Positions 1 to 8,600 of a stretch of DNA of 64,000 nucleotides are shown piece by piece (position 1 is the stretch's first letter; each line of letters starts with the position of its first letter). The DNA lies in NCBI RefSeq assembly GCF_042263505.1, contig NZ_JBHKFI010000006.1, positions 1 through 64,000 on the forward strand, read 5' to 3'. Under the pieces are notes generated by a model that was given only the letters and a program-made list of their open reading frames with translations, was not told where the DNA came from and searched no databases. The DNA is from Bacillus_BE sp042263505. Its GTDB lineage: Bacteria > Bacillota > Bacilli > Bacillales > Cytobacillaceae. The translations under genes and the position numbers were made by a program.

Positions 1-83
1 TTGGCATATTCTTTTTGAGAAATTACTTTCGGGTTATAGCCTTGAATAATATTTAATTTTATATCACTTGTATATTTAGTCAT
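1..83 (-). CDS. IS3-type transposase OrfA, N-terminal fragment (runs off the left edge)
   Basis: Reading leftward from an ATG at 83 gives about 27 codons beginning MTKYTSDIKLNIIQGY and staying open to the window edge. The start resembles the helix-turn-helix N-terminus of IS3-family OrfA proteins, whose first residues are commonly M-x-K-Y-[ST] followed by a K-L-x-[IV]-[IV] helix. A strong ribosome binding site (GGAGGTG, 100 to 94 on the minus strand) lies 10 nt upstream, inside one arm of a perfect hairpin (89-137). Only the first part of the gene is visible, so it cannot be told whether the element is intact. The assignment rests on a short stretch and on the hairpin; another small DNA-binding protein is possible. 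Confidence 0.5.
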   Translation of the reverse strand, partial: MTKYTSDIKLNIIQGYNPKVISQKEYA

Positions 84-88
84 ATAAA

Positions 89-137
89 AACTGCACCTCC
101 AATTGTTAGATAGTGTCTAACAATTGGAGGTGCAGTT
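89..137. repeat. Perfect 22-bp inverted repeat covering the transposase ribosome binding site
   Basis: Positions 89-110 and 116-137 are exact reverse complements separated by the 5-nt loop TAGTG. In minus-strand RNA the 3' arm contains GGAGGTG, the ribosome binding site for the OrfA fragment. A transcript entering from outside would fold and hide this site, whereas one starting inside the loop would not. Such protection from read-through translation is known for several insertion sequences. The hairpin could equally mark the left terminal repeat of the IS. Confidence 0.7.
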
Positions 138-168
138 CAATCCTCTGCTTTTTTAAGGAACCAAAAGT

Positions 169-765
169 TTACAGTTTATATTGGTTTAGAGACTGCTTGG
201 CTAACGGAAGAACCATATGAAAAAATTCACTGTAGTCCTTTATTTGATAATCGGCTACATCCGTTTGACTTTGAAAAATACAGGTCGAAATACCTAATTC
301 TTTTGCGGGTAATAAATCCAATTCTCTATCCCCGATAACTAGGTCGATTCTATGTTTTTTGTGCAAATAAGAGTATGCTAATGGGTCAGGTTTACGAGGA
401 AAGCCATCGTCAATCGTAATCATATCGGCAAAGTATTCTTCCCATCCATAGTATTTTAGGATAGCAATAACACCTGCCCTCTCCTTGTGTGTAACAATGA
501 CATTTTTATTGGCAAATTTTAAGATTTCTTCTGCACCTTCAAATGGTTTCATTTCTATTGGAGATAATTTTTTCTTTAATCTATCTATCTCTTCTTTCTG
601 TGTACTGGAAATATTAAAGTACTCAATGGCGTGCGGAAACGAAATTTTTAACTTTTCATAGATTTCCTGTTTATCTACTGCTTCACCCAATACTTTAGAA
701 AGTGTGTTTGTATAAGCAGGATACGTATCAAATAATGTTCCATCAAAATCCCATAATATATTCAA
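169..765 (-). CDS. HAD-superfamily phosphatase (phosphoglycolate phosphatase-like), 198 aa
   Basis: A haloacid-dehalogenase-fold hydrolase expected to remove phosphate from a small cytosolic metabolite. Motif I is DFDGTLFDT with the nucleophile Asp6 and acid/base Asp8. Motif II is represented by VTHKE, motif III by the lysine in RKPDP, and motif IV by GDRELDLLPA. The region between motifs I and II is an alpha-helical C1 cap as in the phosphoglycolate phosphatase (HAD-IA) group. It starts with TTG at 765; GGGTGG lies 5 nt upstream and no better ATG is present. It stands alone between an IS end and the ABC transporter operon. The substrate cannot be read from sequence. Confidence 0.85.
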   Translation of the reverse strand: MNILWDFDGTLFDTYPAYTNTLSKVLGEAVDKQEIYEKLKISFPHAIEYFNISSTQKEEIDRLKKKLSPIEMKPFEGAEEILKFANKNVIVTHKERAGVIAILKYYGWEEYFADMITIDDGFPRKPDPLAYSYLHKKHRIDLVIGDRELDLLPAKELGISTCIFQSQTDVADYQIKDYSEFFHMVLPLAKQSLNQYKL

Positions 766-1023
766 TTAAACCACCCTTTTAATATGATTTTCTAAGTTAG
801 AACCTGTTATTTTATTAATTGGTGAGCTTCTATTATAATCCAAAAGATAATCTGGAACCAAGTCAATATGATTCCCCTTTTAATTAAAGTATGTACAAAC
901 GGTACTGACAAAAATTCCTTTCACAATTTGAAACACAATCTTTTGCATGCTATTTTATCCTATGTAATTTTTTTCCTACTATATTATTTAAGCATCTTAG
1001 AATGAATTTATTTCAAAATATTC
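766..1023. other. Intergenic, AT-rich, no gene seen
   Basis: Between the HAD phosphatase start and the ABC-transporter terminator. No open frame with a ribosome binding site and no clear structured element was recognised on either strand. It should contain the promoter of the phosphatase gene. Confidence 0.5.
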
Positions 1024-1056
1024 CCAGCCTTATAGAATTTCTGTTTATAAGGCTGG
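1024..1056 (-). terminator. Terminator of the amino-acid ABC operon
   Basis: An 11-bp perfect stem (CCAGCCTTATA at 1024-1034 pairing with 1046-1056, 11-nt loop) lies just downstream of the ATPase stop codon. The T-tract on the minus strand is only moderate (AATATTTTG). Confidence 0.65.
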
Positions 1057-1073
1057 ATTATTCAAATTATTTT

Positions 1074-1817
1074 TTACTTTAATACCGAATCCAAAAATAC
1101 TCGAGTCCGCTCTTCCTTAGGATTATAAAATATTTCACTTGGAGTGCCAGTCTCGATAATTTTTCCATCATTCATATAAACCAAAACATCTCCAACCTCG
1201 CGAGCAAACCCCATTTCATGGGTCACGATCACCATGGTCATTCCTTCCTTTGCAAGTGCATTTATAGTAGCGAGTACCTCTCCAACTAACTCTGGATCAA
1301 GCGCTGAGGTCGGTTCATCAAATAGCATGATTTCAGGCTTCATCGCAAGCGCACGAGCAATCGCAACTCGCTGCTTTTGTCCACCGGATAACTTGGAAGG
1401 ATAGACATTGAATTTATCACTTAAGCCCACTTTTTCAAGTAATCCCATCCCCTCATCGATTGCCAGCTCTTTTGATATTTTTTTGACTTGAATAGGTGCT
1501 TCAATGATATTGTCTAAAACAGTTTTGTGCGGAAAGAGATTAAAATGTTGAAATACCATCCCGACTTTTTCCCTTACCTGATTTAAGTTATCTTTCTTTA
1601 CATTCATTTTTTTCCCTTTGATGTAGATTTCTCCGCTATCCTTTATCTCAAGAAAATTAAGGCATCTAAGGAGAGTGCTTTTCCCGGAACCGCTGGCGCC
1701 AATTAAAACAACCACTTCACTTTCATGGACAGTGAGATCAACATCTCGCAATACGTGTAAAGCACCAAAGTATTTATTTAATTTTTCAATCTTAATCATT
1801 TCTGCTTTTTCACTCAT
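1074..1817 (-). CDS. Polar amino-acid ABC transporter, ATP-binding subunit
   Basis: ATPase of a three-gene importer, associated with the inner face of the membrane permease. Visible motifs: Walker A GASGSGKST (about residues 38-46), Q-loop in VFQHFNLFPH, signature LSGGQKQR, Walker B IMLFDEPTSALDPE, and the switch histidine in VTHEMG. The length of 247 aa and the HFNLFPH and TSALDPE details are typical of the GlnQ/ArtR/TcyC group for polar amino acids. ATG at 1817 follows GGGAGGG at good spacing. It is the last gene after the substrate-binding lipoprotein and the permease, and a terminator follows. The substrate (arginine, cystine, glutamine or other) is not determined. Confidence 0.95.
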   Translation of the reverse strand: MSEKAEMIKIEKLNKYFGALHVLRDVDLTVHESEVVVLIGASGSGKSTLLRCLNFLEIKDSGEIYIKGKKMNVKKDNLNQVREKVGMVFQHFNLFPHKTVLDNIIEAPIQVKKISKELAIDEGMGLLEKVGLSDKFNVYPSKLSGGQKQRVAIARALAMKPEIMLFDEPTSALDPELVGEVLATINALAKEGMTMVIVTHEMGFAREVGDVLVYMNDGKIIETGTPSEIFYNPKEERTRVFLDSVLK

Positions 1818-1835
1818 AGACTTCCCTCCCTTCGA

Positions 1836-2498
1836 TTAATCACTAATGGCTAATCTTTTCTCAAAAAGTCTTACCATATAAATGAGAATGAGAACGATTA
1901 ATAAATAATAGATGGCAACTGTTAAGTAGTAGCTGAGAAAATCAAAATTGTTGGAACCCATGGTGCTCGCAACTCCAAATAAATCCTGCATGCCAATGAA
2001 GGAAACAAGAGAGGAATCCTTGATCCCGATAATAAATTGGTTTCCAAGGGCTGGTAGTGACCGACGAAGGGCTTGCGGAAAAATAATTCTTTGCATTGTA
2101 AGTCTTTTGGACATGCCGAGTGACATTGCTGCTTCCTTTTGCCCTTTATCTATCGACTGAATGGCACCTCGGATGATTTCTGCAATATAGGCACCGCTAT
2201 GAAAGGCAAGACCCGCGGCTCCTGCCCAAAACATTGGAATGACGAGGACGTTAGTTAATCCATAAAATAGAATAAAGATTTGTACTACTAGAGGAGTCCC
2301 TCGCACAATCCAGATATATGCATCCGCTATCCATGCTAAAATGCGAATGTTTGAAATTTTGATTAAAGCAAAAAAGATCCCGATGATTAAGGCAATCAAT
2401 AAGGAAACAATAGATAATTTCGATGTAATCCATAATCCATTCAAAAAAATTTCATAGCTACTCGTGAATACATTAAGAAAATGCTGCAAATTAGGCAA
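1836..2498 (-). CDS. Polar amino-acid ABC transporter, permease subunit, 220 aa
   Basis: Integral membrane permease of the His/Glu/Gln/Arg family. It has several hydrophobic segments and the EAA loop EAAMSLGMSKRLTMQRIIFP, where the ATPase docks. The frame is open back to 2543, but the likely start is TTG at 2498: AAGGGGTGG lies 5 nt upstream of it, and the extra N-terminal 15 codons would run through a strong hairpin. With this start the protein begins LPNLQHFLN, leading directly into the first membrane helix, as is usual for the family. The intercistronic hairpin to the binding-protein gene suggests lower expression of permease than of binding protein. Confidence 0.9.
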   Translation of the reverse strand: MPNLQHFLNVFTSSYEIFLNGLWITSKLSIVSLLIALIIGIFFALIKISNIRILAWIADAYIWIVRGTPLVVQIFILFYGLTNVLVIPMFWAGAAGLAFHSGAYIAEIIRGAIQSIDKGQKEAAMSLGMSKRLTMQRIIFPQALRRSLPALGNQFIIGIKDSSLVSFIGMQDLFGVASTMGSNNFDFLSYYLTVAIYYLLIVLILIYMVRLFEKRLAISD

Positions 2499-2518
2499 TC
2501 TAACCACCCCTTTTAAGG

Positions 2519-2549
2519 AAAAATGTGTGCATTCGCTGCACACATTTTT
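2519..2549 (-). terminator. Intercistronic terminator-like hairpin after the binding-protein gene
   Basis: A 13-bp perfect stem (2519-2531 with 2537-2549, 5-nt loop) preceded by A-run and followed by T-run lies 6 nt beyond the lipoprotein stop and before the permease ribosome binding site. Such partial terminators or mRNA-stabilising hairpins usually let the binding protein be made in excess over the membrane components. Confidence 0.75.
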
Positions 2550-2554
2550 TGTTT

Positions 2555-3379
2555 TTATTCATTCTTCTCTGGTTTCTTAGTGATATCCACGCCATTCCAT
2601 TTTTCAGCAAGCTTTGCTAATTCCCCACTATCAAGCATTTCTTGTAAGGCTTGATTGACGGCATTGAGTAATGCCTTATTTTCTTTGTTAACAGCTATCC
2701 CCTGTTCACTCACACCTAAGTAGCCGCGGTTTTCAATCTTAAGACCACTATCAATCGCATTTTGACCGGTTATATCATCCGTAATAACTGCATCGTGGTG
2801 ACCACTCGCAAGTGATTGTAAGGCAACAACATCACTATCAACCTGAGGAATATTTTTCGTATATTGTTGGGCAATTTCAAGGTATGAAGTTCCTCTAGCA
2901 ACAGATACTTCTTTTCCCTTGAGATCATCCGCAGAATGGATATTGCTATCAGGTCTTGTATAAATTACCGGTCCGGAATAATAGTAAGGAGTTGTAAAAT
3001 TAACTTGCTTTAACCGCTCTTCTGTAATCGTATGGCTCGCCACTGCAATATCATATCTCCCTTCCACGACTCCAGTCACAATACCAGAAAATGCGGCTTT
3101 TTGTGGATTTGGCTCCAACCCCAATTTTTCAGCAATCGCCTCCCCAACTGCAATATCATATCCAACCATCTTATTGCCTTCCATATAGCTAAATGGCTTA
3201 AATTCTCCAGATGCTGCAAAGGTTAATTTCCCATCTTCAATCAAATGATATTCCTTTTTAGCCCCAGAACTCGATGAATCTTTGCTATCACCATTCTTTT
3301 TTGCATCTTCATTTGAACCGCAGGCAGTAAGGATAATCATTATTAGAGGTATAAATAACGAAATATTCAGTTTTTTCAT
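2555..3379 (-). CDS. Polar amino-acid ABC transporter substrate-binding lipoprotein
   Basis: Extracellular solute-binding protein of family 3, 274 aa. It opens with a lipoprotein signal peptide: KK basic start, hydrophobic segment, and lipobox LTAC with Cys20 as the predicted lipid anchor, followed by a charged Ser/Lys/Asp-rich linker. Family-3 hallmarks are GYDIAVGEAIAEKLGL, the lobe-hinge stretch YDIAVASHTITEERLK, and DDLKGKEVSVARGTSYLE. It is the first gene of the importer operon (binding protein, permease, ATPase). ATG at 3379 follows AAAGGGGTG. The ligand-binding pattern resembles the cystine/arginine binding proteins, but the substrate is not fixed by sequence alone. Confidence 0.93.
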   Translation of the reverse strand: MKKLNISLFIPLIMIILTACGSNEDAKKNGDSKDSSSSGAKKEYHLIEDGKLTFAASGEFKPFSYMEGNKMVGYDIAVGEAIAEKLGLEPNPQKAAFSGIVTGVVEGRYDIAVASHTITEERLKQVNFTTPYYYSGPVIYTRPDSNIHSADDLKGKEVSVARGTSYLEIAQQYTKNIPQVDSDVVALQSLASGHHDAVITDDITGQNAIDSGLKIENRGYLGVSEQGIAVNKENKALLNAVNQALQEMLDSGELAKLAEKWNGVDITKKPEKNE

Positions 3380-3878
3380 AAGAAGAACACCCCTTTTATT
3401 TAATTTGATAGCTTGTTTAAATGGAAATTGAATTCATCTATTGGTTGGATAATTGGAATATTATGGTATATATTCCTATTGATACGACGTTATATAGCTC
3501 CTATAAAATCGACCAAGCATGTTGCTAAATATTCTATTCTATAAACCTACATTTTATGACCTTGTTTTCCTTTATTGATATTTTGTGAGTGCTAATATTG
3601 TCTTTTAATATAAGAGTATGAAATGTAATAAGTAGTATTTTAAGTGGACTTATTAAGGGGCAATATTTTTAGTAAGAAAAGGACTTTACACAAGGAATTC
3701 ATTATTATGAACAGATCCTCAAGCATGATCAATACATTGAGGTTATTTTTGGAAATATCTTCATCTCTTATTAAACTTGGGTTTGGTCCTTTTACTTTTA
3801 CTTGAAATAGAAAACTAAATATTTTTGTTTATTTTAGAAATATAACAGTATTCAAATAAAGATTACTGAATATACTAT
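3380..3878. other. Intergenic 0.5 kb, probable promoter region of the ABC operon
   Basis: AT-rich, no convincing open frame on either strand. It should hold the promoter of the amino-acid importer. No T-box, SAM or other riboswitch core was recognised. Confidence 0.4.
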
Positions 3879-3894
3879 AGTAAGCGCTTTCATT
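3879..3894. promoter_or_regulatory. CcpA-binding (cre) site upstream of the 43-codon gene
   Basis: On the minus strand the sequence is AATGAAAGCGCTTACT. It matches the relaxed cre consensus WTGNAANCGNWNNCW and 13 of 14 positions of the strict one. A TATACT -10-like sequence is just upstream at 3871-3876, so binding here could block transcription of the following small gene. This is inference from consensus only. Confidence 0.6.
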
Positions 3895-3929
3895 TTGCGT
3901 TGATTTTTGGTGAAGGGAGAAATGTATAT

Positions 3930-4061
3930 ATGGATCCTCAAAAGCATCGAGAAATCATGTTTAAACGAGAAATTATGGTGAATCAATTTAATGAAAGACA
4001 ACAAGCATTGTTCTCTTCAAGACAAGTAAATGATAATAAAAAGAATGCCGATAAGAAATAA
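3930..4061 (+). CDS. Small hypothetical protein, 43 aa
   Basis: An ATG at 3930 opens a 43-codon frame beginning MDPQKHREIM and ending in a Lys/Asn/Asp-rich tail. AAGGGAGA lies 9 nt upstream of the start. A cre box precedes it and a rho-independent terminator directly follows it (4093-4123, then TTTT), so this looks like a complete monocistronic unit rather than chance. The peptide is hydrophilic, rich in Lys, Arg, Gln and Glu, without a membrane segment or cysteine, and probably helical. The family is not recognised; a small regulatory or sporulation-associated protein is possible but unsupported. Confidence 0.6.
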   Translation: MDPQKHREIMFKREIMVNQFNERQQALFSSRQVNDNKKNADKK

Positions 4062-4092
4062 TCAAACATCATGAAATAAAATATCAAACTTA

Positions 4093-4127
4093 GGCATGAA
4101 TTCTTTTTCGATGAATTCATGTCTTTT
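4093..4127 (+). terminator. Terminator of the 43-codon gene
   Basis: Stem GGCATGAATTC (4093-4103) pairs with 4113-4123, with one G-U pair on the plus strand, followed by TTTT. The mismatch falls on the minus strand, so it favours plus-strand transcripts. It overlaps the last codons of the convergent DNA glycosylase gene. Confidence 0.65.
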
Positions 4128-4647
4128 CATTTTCCAAAAAAGAATGCGAGATAAGTTCCTTGAGCTCTTTATAAATCCCAACAATCTCATCAAACTTCAT
4201 CCTCACTAATCCACTCGAAGACGGGGCAACAAAATCAATTGTCCCATTCACGACGGATTCTTCTTGTTTTCCCCATGGGATGTTCATTTTCAAACTGAAT
4301 TGCTGATAAACCCCTTTTCCAACATAGCACACAATCCTTGGCTGATAATAGAGAATCTTTTCCTTTAGTTCCTCTCTTCCTTTAAGATATTCCTCAGCTG
4401 TAATTTCATCTGCACTTTTAGTCGGTCTTGAGACGATATTGGTTAGTCCGTAGCCAAGTTCGAGTAATTGGTGATTTTCTGATGGTTCCATTTTCCTTGG
4501 AGTAATTCCCGCTTCAAATAATATTTTCCAAAAGCGATTGTTGGGATTGGCGTAATGATATCCTGTTTCACTCGAACGAATACTGGGGTTAAAGCCGACA
4601 AAAAGGATATTCAGGTTTTTCTTAAGATGATCAGGTATTGGCTGCAT
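4117..4647 (-). CDS. mug: Mismatch-specific (G:T/U) DNA glycosylase, Mug family
   Basis: Cytosolic base-excision-repair enzyme that removes uracil or thymine from mismatches with guanine. Family-2 uracil-DNA glycosylase motifs are present: GFNPS near residue 18 (usually GINP[GS]), NPNNRFWK, and a C-terminal SSSGLVRM in place of the NPSGLNR DNA-intercalation loop. At 176 aa it has the normal length. ATG at 4647 follows AAAGGAG. It is a single gene convergent with the small gene at 3930. The second and third motifs differ slightly from E. coli Mug, so the exact substrate preference may differ. Confidence 0.85.
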   Translation of the reverse strand: MQPIPDHLKKNLNILFVGFNPSIRSSETGYHYANPNNRFWKILFEAGITPRKMEPSENHQLLELGYGLTNIVSRPTKSADEITAEEYLKGREELKEKILYYQPRIVCYVGKGVYQQFSLKMNIPWGKQEESVVNGTIDFVAPSSSGLVRMKFDEIVGIYKELKELISHSFLENEKT

Positions 4648-4896
4648 GACGAAGCTCCTTTCGTTTCTTCAAAAATAACAAGAATGAGGTGATACTTAAT
4701 CTGTATGAAACATGATTCTCTCCTATTTTATCTTAACCTAAATCAAAGGGAACTTTTTTCCTTTTGTGAAATATCTGTTAAATGATACAGCGAAAACATC
4801 ATTTTGGTATGAACATCAAGGTATAATAAAGGCGTATCAAAAATTAATCGTTTTTAAGTACATCTTATTGAATCCTATTATAAGGGGGAAGCAAGT

Positions 4897-5247
4897 ATGG
4901 TAGCACCTGTCAAACCTACTATTACCATCGATGAACTAGAAAAGGTGGATATCAGAGTGGGGACGATTACGTTAGTTGAGGATGTTGAAAATTCTAGAAA
5001 GCTCATAAAATTAACCGTAGACTTTGGTGACTTTACAAGAACTATTTTAACAGGAATGAAGGGTGAACGAGAAAATCCGAAAGAGATTGAGGGACAGCAA
5101 GCATTATTTGTTGTCAATTTAGCCCCTAGAAAAATGGCGGGTGAGCTTTCAGAAGGCATGCTCTTTGATATCGGTTATGCAGACGGCATTGTTCCCGTTT
5201 TAGCCCAGCCTGAAAAACCAATTCCAAATGGCACAAGACTTGGTTAG
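4897..5247 (+). CDS. tRNA-binding (OB-fold) domain protein, CsaA/MetRS-C-terminal-like
   Basis: A stand-alone 116-aa OB-fold of the EMAP/Trbp111 type that binds structured RNA, typically tRNA, as a dimer. Family motifs are KVDIRVGTI near the start, NLAPRKMAGELSEGM, and the C-terminal PNGTRLG. Bacillus CsaA, of about the same size, was described as a chaperone-like protein; this sequence is closer in feel to the tRNA-binding C-domain of methionyl-tRNA synthetase, so no gene symbol is given. ATG at 4897 follows AAGGGGGAAG. It has its own terminator (5305-5336) and is monocistronic. Confidence 0.88.
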   Translation: MVAPVKPTITIDELEKVDIRVGTITLVEDVENSRKLIKLTVDFGDFTRTILTGMKGERENPKEIEGQQALFVVNLAPRKMAGELSEGMLFDIGYADGIVPVLAQPEKPIPNGTRLG

Positions 5248-5304
5248 ATCAATTTTGTACATAGAGTAATTTATAATTTATTATATCAAATAATAGAATT
5301 AGAT

Positions 5305-5336
5305 AAAACGCAGGGCTCATGGAATCCCTGCGTTTT
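5305..5336 (+). terminator. Terminator of the tRNA-binding protein gene
   Basis: AAAACGCAGGG (5305-5315) pairs perfectly with 5326-5336 across a 10-nt loop; the 3' arm ends in TTTT. Confidence 0.85.
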
Positions 5337-5517
5337 CGTCGTTTCCTCACTCTAATTTTCTTTGAAAATCAAGCACCTTATATAATTATCTTTAGATAAT
5401 CTTCTGTTATAAATATTTAATTGAAAAACAACAAGATTCATACTCAAATAGGTAAATTGCGGATTTCTTTCCGTTTTTACAGAGAAATGTTTTGTTGCTT
5501 TTTTATATGGATAAAGC

Positions 5518-5556
5518 ACAAAAAAAGTCTTTATCCCAATAAAGAGATGAAGACTT
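5518..5556 (-). terminator. Terminator of the Wadjet operon
   Basis: On the minus strand an 11-bp stem with one C-A mismatch (around GTCTTCATCTC) is followed by a run of seven T. It lies 50-90 nt beyond the jetC stop codon. Confidence 0.7.
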
Positions 5557-5607
5557 ATCCATAAAACTCCTTATGATTGAAATTTCTCAAAAAACCGTCC
5601 CGGATGG

Positions 5608-8600
5608 TTATTCAAACAACACCATCTGCTCCGTCTCACCTAACCGCTCCATCGCTTTTGGTTCATGATCCTCAAAGTACGCATGATGGAGCCATTTTTC
5701 TTTTGTCATAACCTTTTTGTTTGCATCAGTTGATGCTCTTAAGCGGCAGCTGTAGATGACAGGGAAATAGTCCTGAAGAAATTTTCCTTCGGCATGGGCT
5801 GTAAGAGCAATGATTTGAAAGCCAAGCTGCTCGGCGACAAAAAAAACAGGACTTAATACGTGCTCGCTGGACGCTTTTCCAAAAGGATTATCGAGGATGA
5901 CAGCTCGATGATGCTTCATGTTCGCTTGAATATGTTTTTTCTTTTCTGCGACATAATTAAGGATTCCAAGGAAAAGAGTCATGTTTTTGCTCCATTTCTC
6001 TCCGCCGGACCAAATATTGCTTTGCTCCCAGGAATAGGAGCGGGTGGTTACTTTATTATCATTTGTCACTTTGCGACAGCTTACCTTCATGACCTCGTTA
6101 TTCATAACCATTTGCAGAAGCTGTTTGGATTGGAGCCACATTTCGATTTCTTTTCGGACCTTTCCGTCATCCTGAATTCCTTGTTCGTTTAAGAATTGCT
6201 CAGACTCTAATTGCTGCAAAATCCACTCGATATATTCCCGAATACGCATCTTGCCAATCTCCTCCCCCCATTCCGGAATGGTAAAGGAGAAAATTTGCTT
6301 CCAATCATCCAGCACCTTCACCTTTGTTTTCTTAGGAATTTGCTTAAGCTCCTCCACAAGGGTGAGAAGATGTGAATGGATTGAATTGATAAAGTGCTGT
6401 ACATCCTCATCGCTTTGACGAATATGTTCATTGGCATAACGGGAGCTCTTTTCAATTCGGATGATCATATTCTTTTTGAAATCGAGGATCTCCTCATAGT
6501 CTTGCTTATGCTCGACCCCATTGATTGCCATCTGCTGCAATTTGATATCTGAAATAGATTTCAGACAAAATTCCCTGAATTGACGCTTCGCATGTTCGAC
6601 TTCTTTGCTTTCCAATTCTACTAACTCTTGGTTTTTCTTCAATTCGTCTGTAATGGCTTTAACGAATTTTTTTCGATTATAGGAAAAATGAATCGATTCT
6701 TCGGTACTTAAGGAAATTGCCTGAATGTCCGGAGCAGTAAAATGATGGCCTTCCTCGAATAGCTCGAGCCCATACTTTGCTTCTTCAATCCATTTTAGTT
6801 CCTTCTCCATTCTTGCTAACTCTTGATCGATGAAGGCTTTTCGTTCATCAAGAGCTTCTTTTTCTGCATTTAATTGATCCCTTATTTCCACTAATGGTTG
6901 ATTGAACATCAGGATATCTTGGGCAGGAAAGTCTTCTTTAAATTGCTCATTTTTTGTTTCCCATTTTCCTTTTTGCTTATCCATGCGTGACATTTTTCGC
7001 TGCAGGTCACTCGTTAGGATTTCGACCTCCTTATCCATTTGAGTGATGCGATTCCATAGTGTTTGCATGAATGATTTTCCGTCACTAGGAAAATCTCTTT
7101 CTTCATCTATTTCTCTATGCTCATTTAAGAGCTCTTTCATCTGTGTGTCCAACCGCTGTATGGTCTTTCTAGTTGCTTCTTGCTTTGCTAGCCATTCTCC
7201 TTGGGTAACATTGATTTCACTTATTTTCATTTCTAAAGAGCGGATTTGATCCTGAATGTTCTTCTTGCTTTCGTTTGTAAAGCTTGGAGTGAATGCTTTC
7301 AGGGATTGATAGTCTTCATCTTGTGCTAGGATTCGGAGTTCAGCATTTAGATCGGCTATGCGAGCTTGAAATTGTGAAACTTCATCTTCTAAATAGGGCA
7401 ATTCCTGATTGACTTTCATTTGAAATCTCGTTAATTCAAACAACTGCTCCTTGGCTTCCTTCTCCTTCTTTCTCTCCTCTTCAATCTCTTTTTCAAATTG
7501 AAGATACTGAATTCCCTTTTCGATTTTTCCTTCCAGTCCTTGCTTTTCTTCATGATGCTGTTCGATGGATCTTTGATGTTGCGACATCTTTAAACGCTGT
7601 TCATCAATCTGTTGTTTTTGATTTTGAATACTGGCGGAATATTCTTCAAGCTGATTTTTTAGCTTTGAAAGTTTTTCGTTCAACTGAGTAATTTGCTCAT
7701 AAGGGAATGTGTGAAGAAAATGATTGAAGGCGTTCAATCCATCTTCCCATCGTTTGATTTCTCCTTCCTTCTCAATTCTTTGCTGACTGCATTCCTTTGC
7801 GTAAGTGCCGATTTGCTTTTTCCATTCTTGAAAAAAATTGGCGTCTATGTTTTTGTTCCAGTGATCTGGGGCAATCCAAGAGTGGTTGTTCTCTTGTTGA
7901 TGAATGGACAATGCTTCTTCTGTTGTGATCACTGTAATCGGAAATTGTAATTGATCAGCTAGATGGTTCAGCTTTTCGATAACCTTTGGCTTCGATTTAT
8001 TGGTTGTTACTAAGGTAATGGGCCATAATGGATAGCTTTTAATCCTTTCCTTCATGTTCCCATCTAGGCCTTCGAGATACTCTACTCCTGTCACTAAATA
8101 ATCTACTTGATTTTTCCAGGAAGAGAGCTGTGTTTCAAGAAAAGCATCACTAAAGAAGGTATTTTGGTTGCCATAGTCATCAACAAAACGGTAGGCAACA
8201 CGTTCTTTATGCAAAAGGGCGTCCTTTTGCCTCATTAAAAGATCGATGGTTTCCAGCATGAATGATTCAATCGAATTTTGAGAGTGATAGATGCTTTCCA
8301 TTTTAATCCATTGAGGCCGTAATGCGGTTAGTCTTTCCATTAGATTTTCCTGAGCTTTCTTCATTGTGGAAAGCTCATATTCAATCGTATTTTTATCCGT
8401 CTTGGCTAAATTGTAATCCTTTTGAAGATTCTCCTTACGTTCATCTGCTTCCTGTATTTGCATCATGAGCTGTTTTACTTCCTGCTTCAGGCGAATGATA
8501 GCTTCATCAAGAAATTGCGCTCGTTCTTGCCAATGAATCAGCTCTACTTGAACCTCTTCTTGTTCCGGATTAGAAAGCAATAGCTGTTTTAGTCTTTCTA

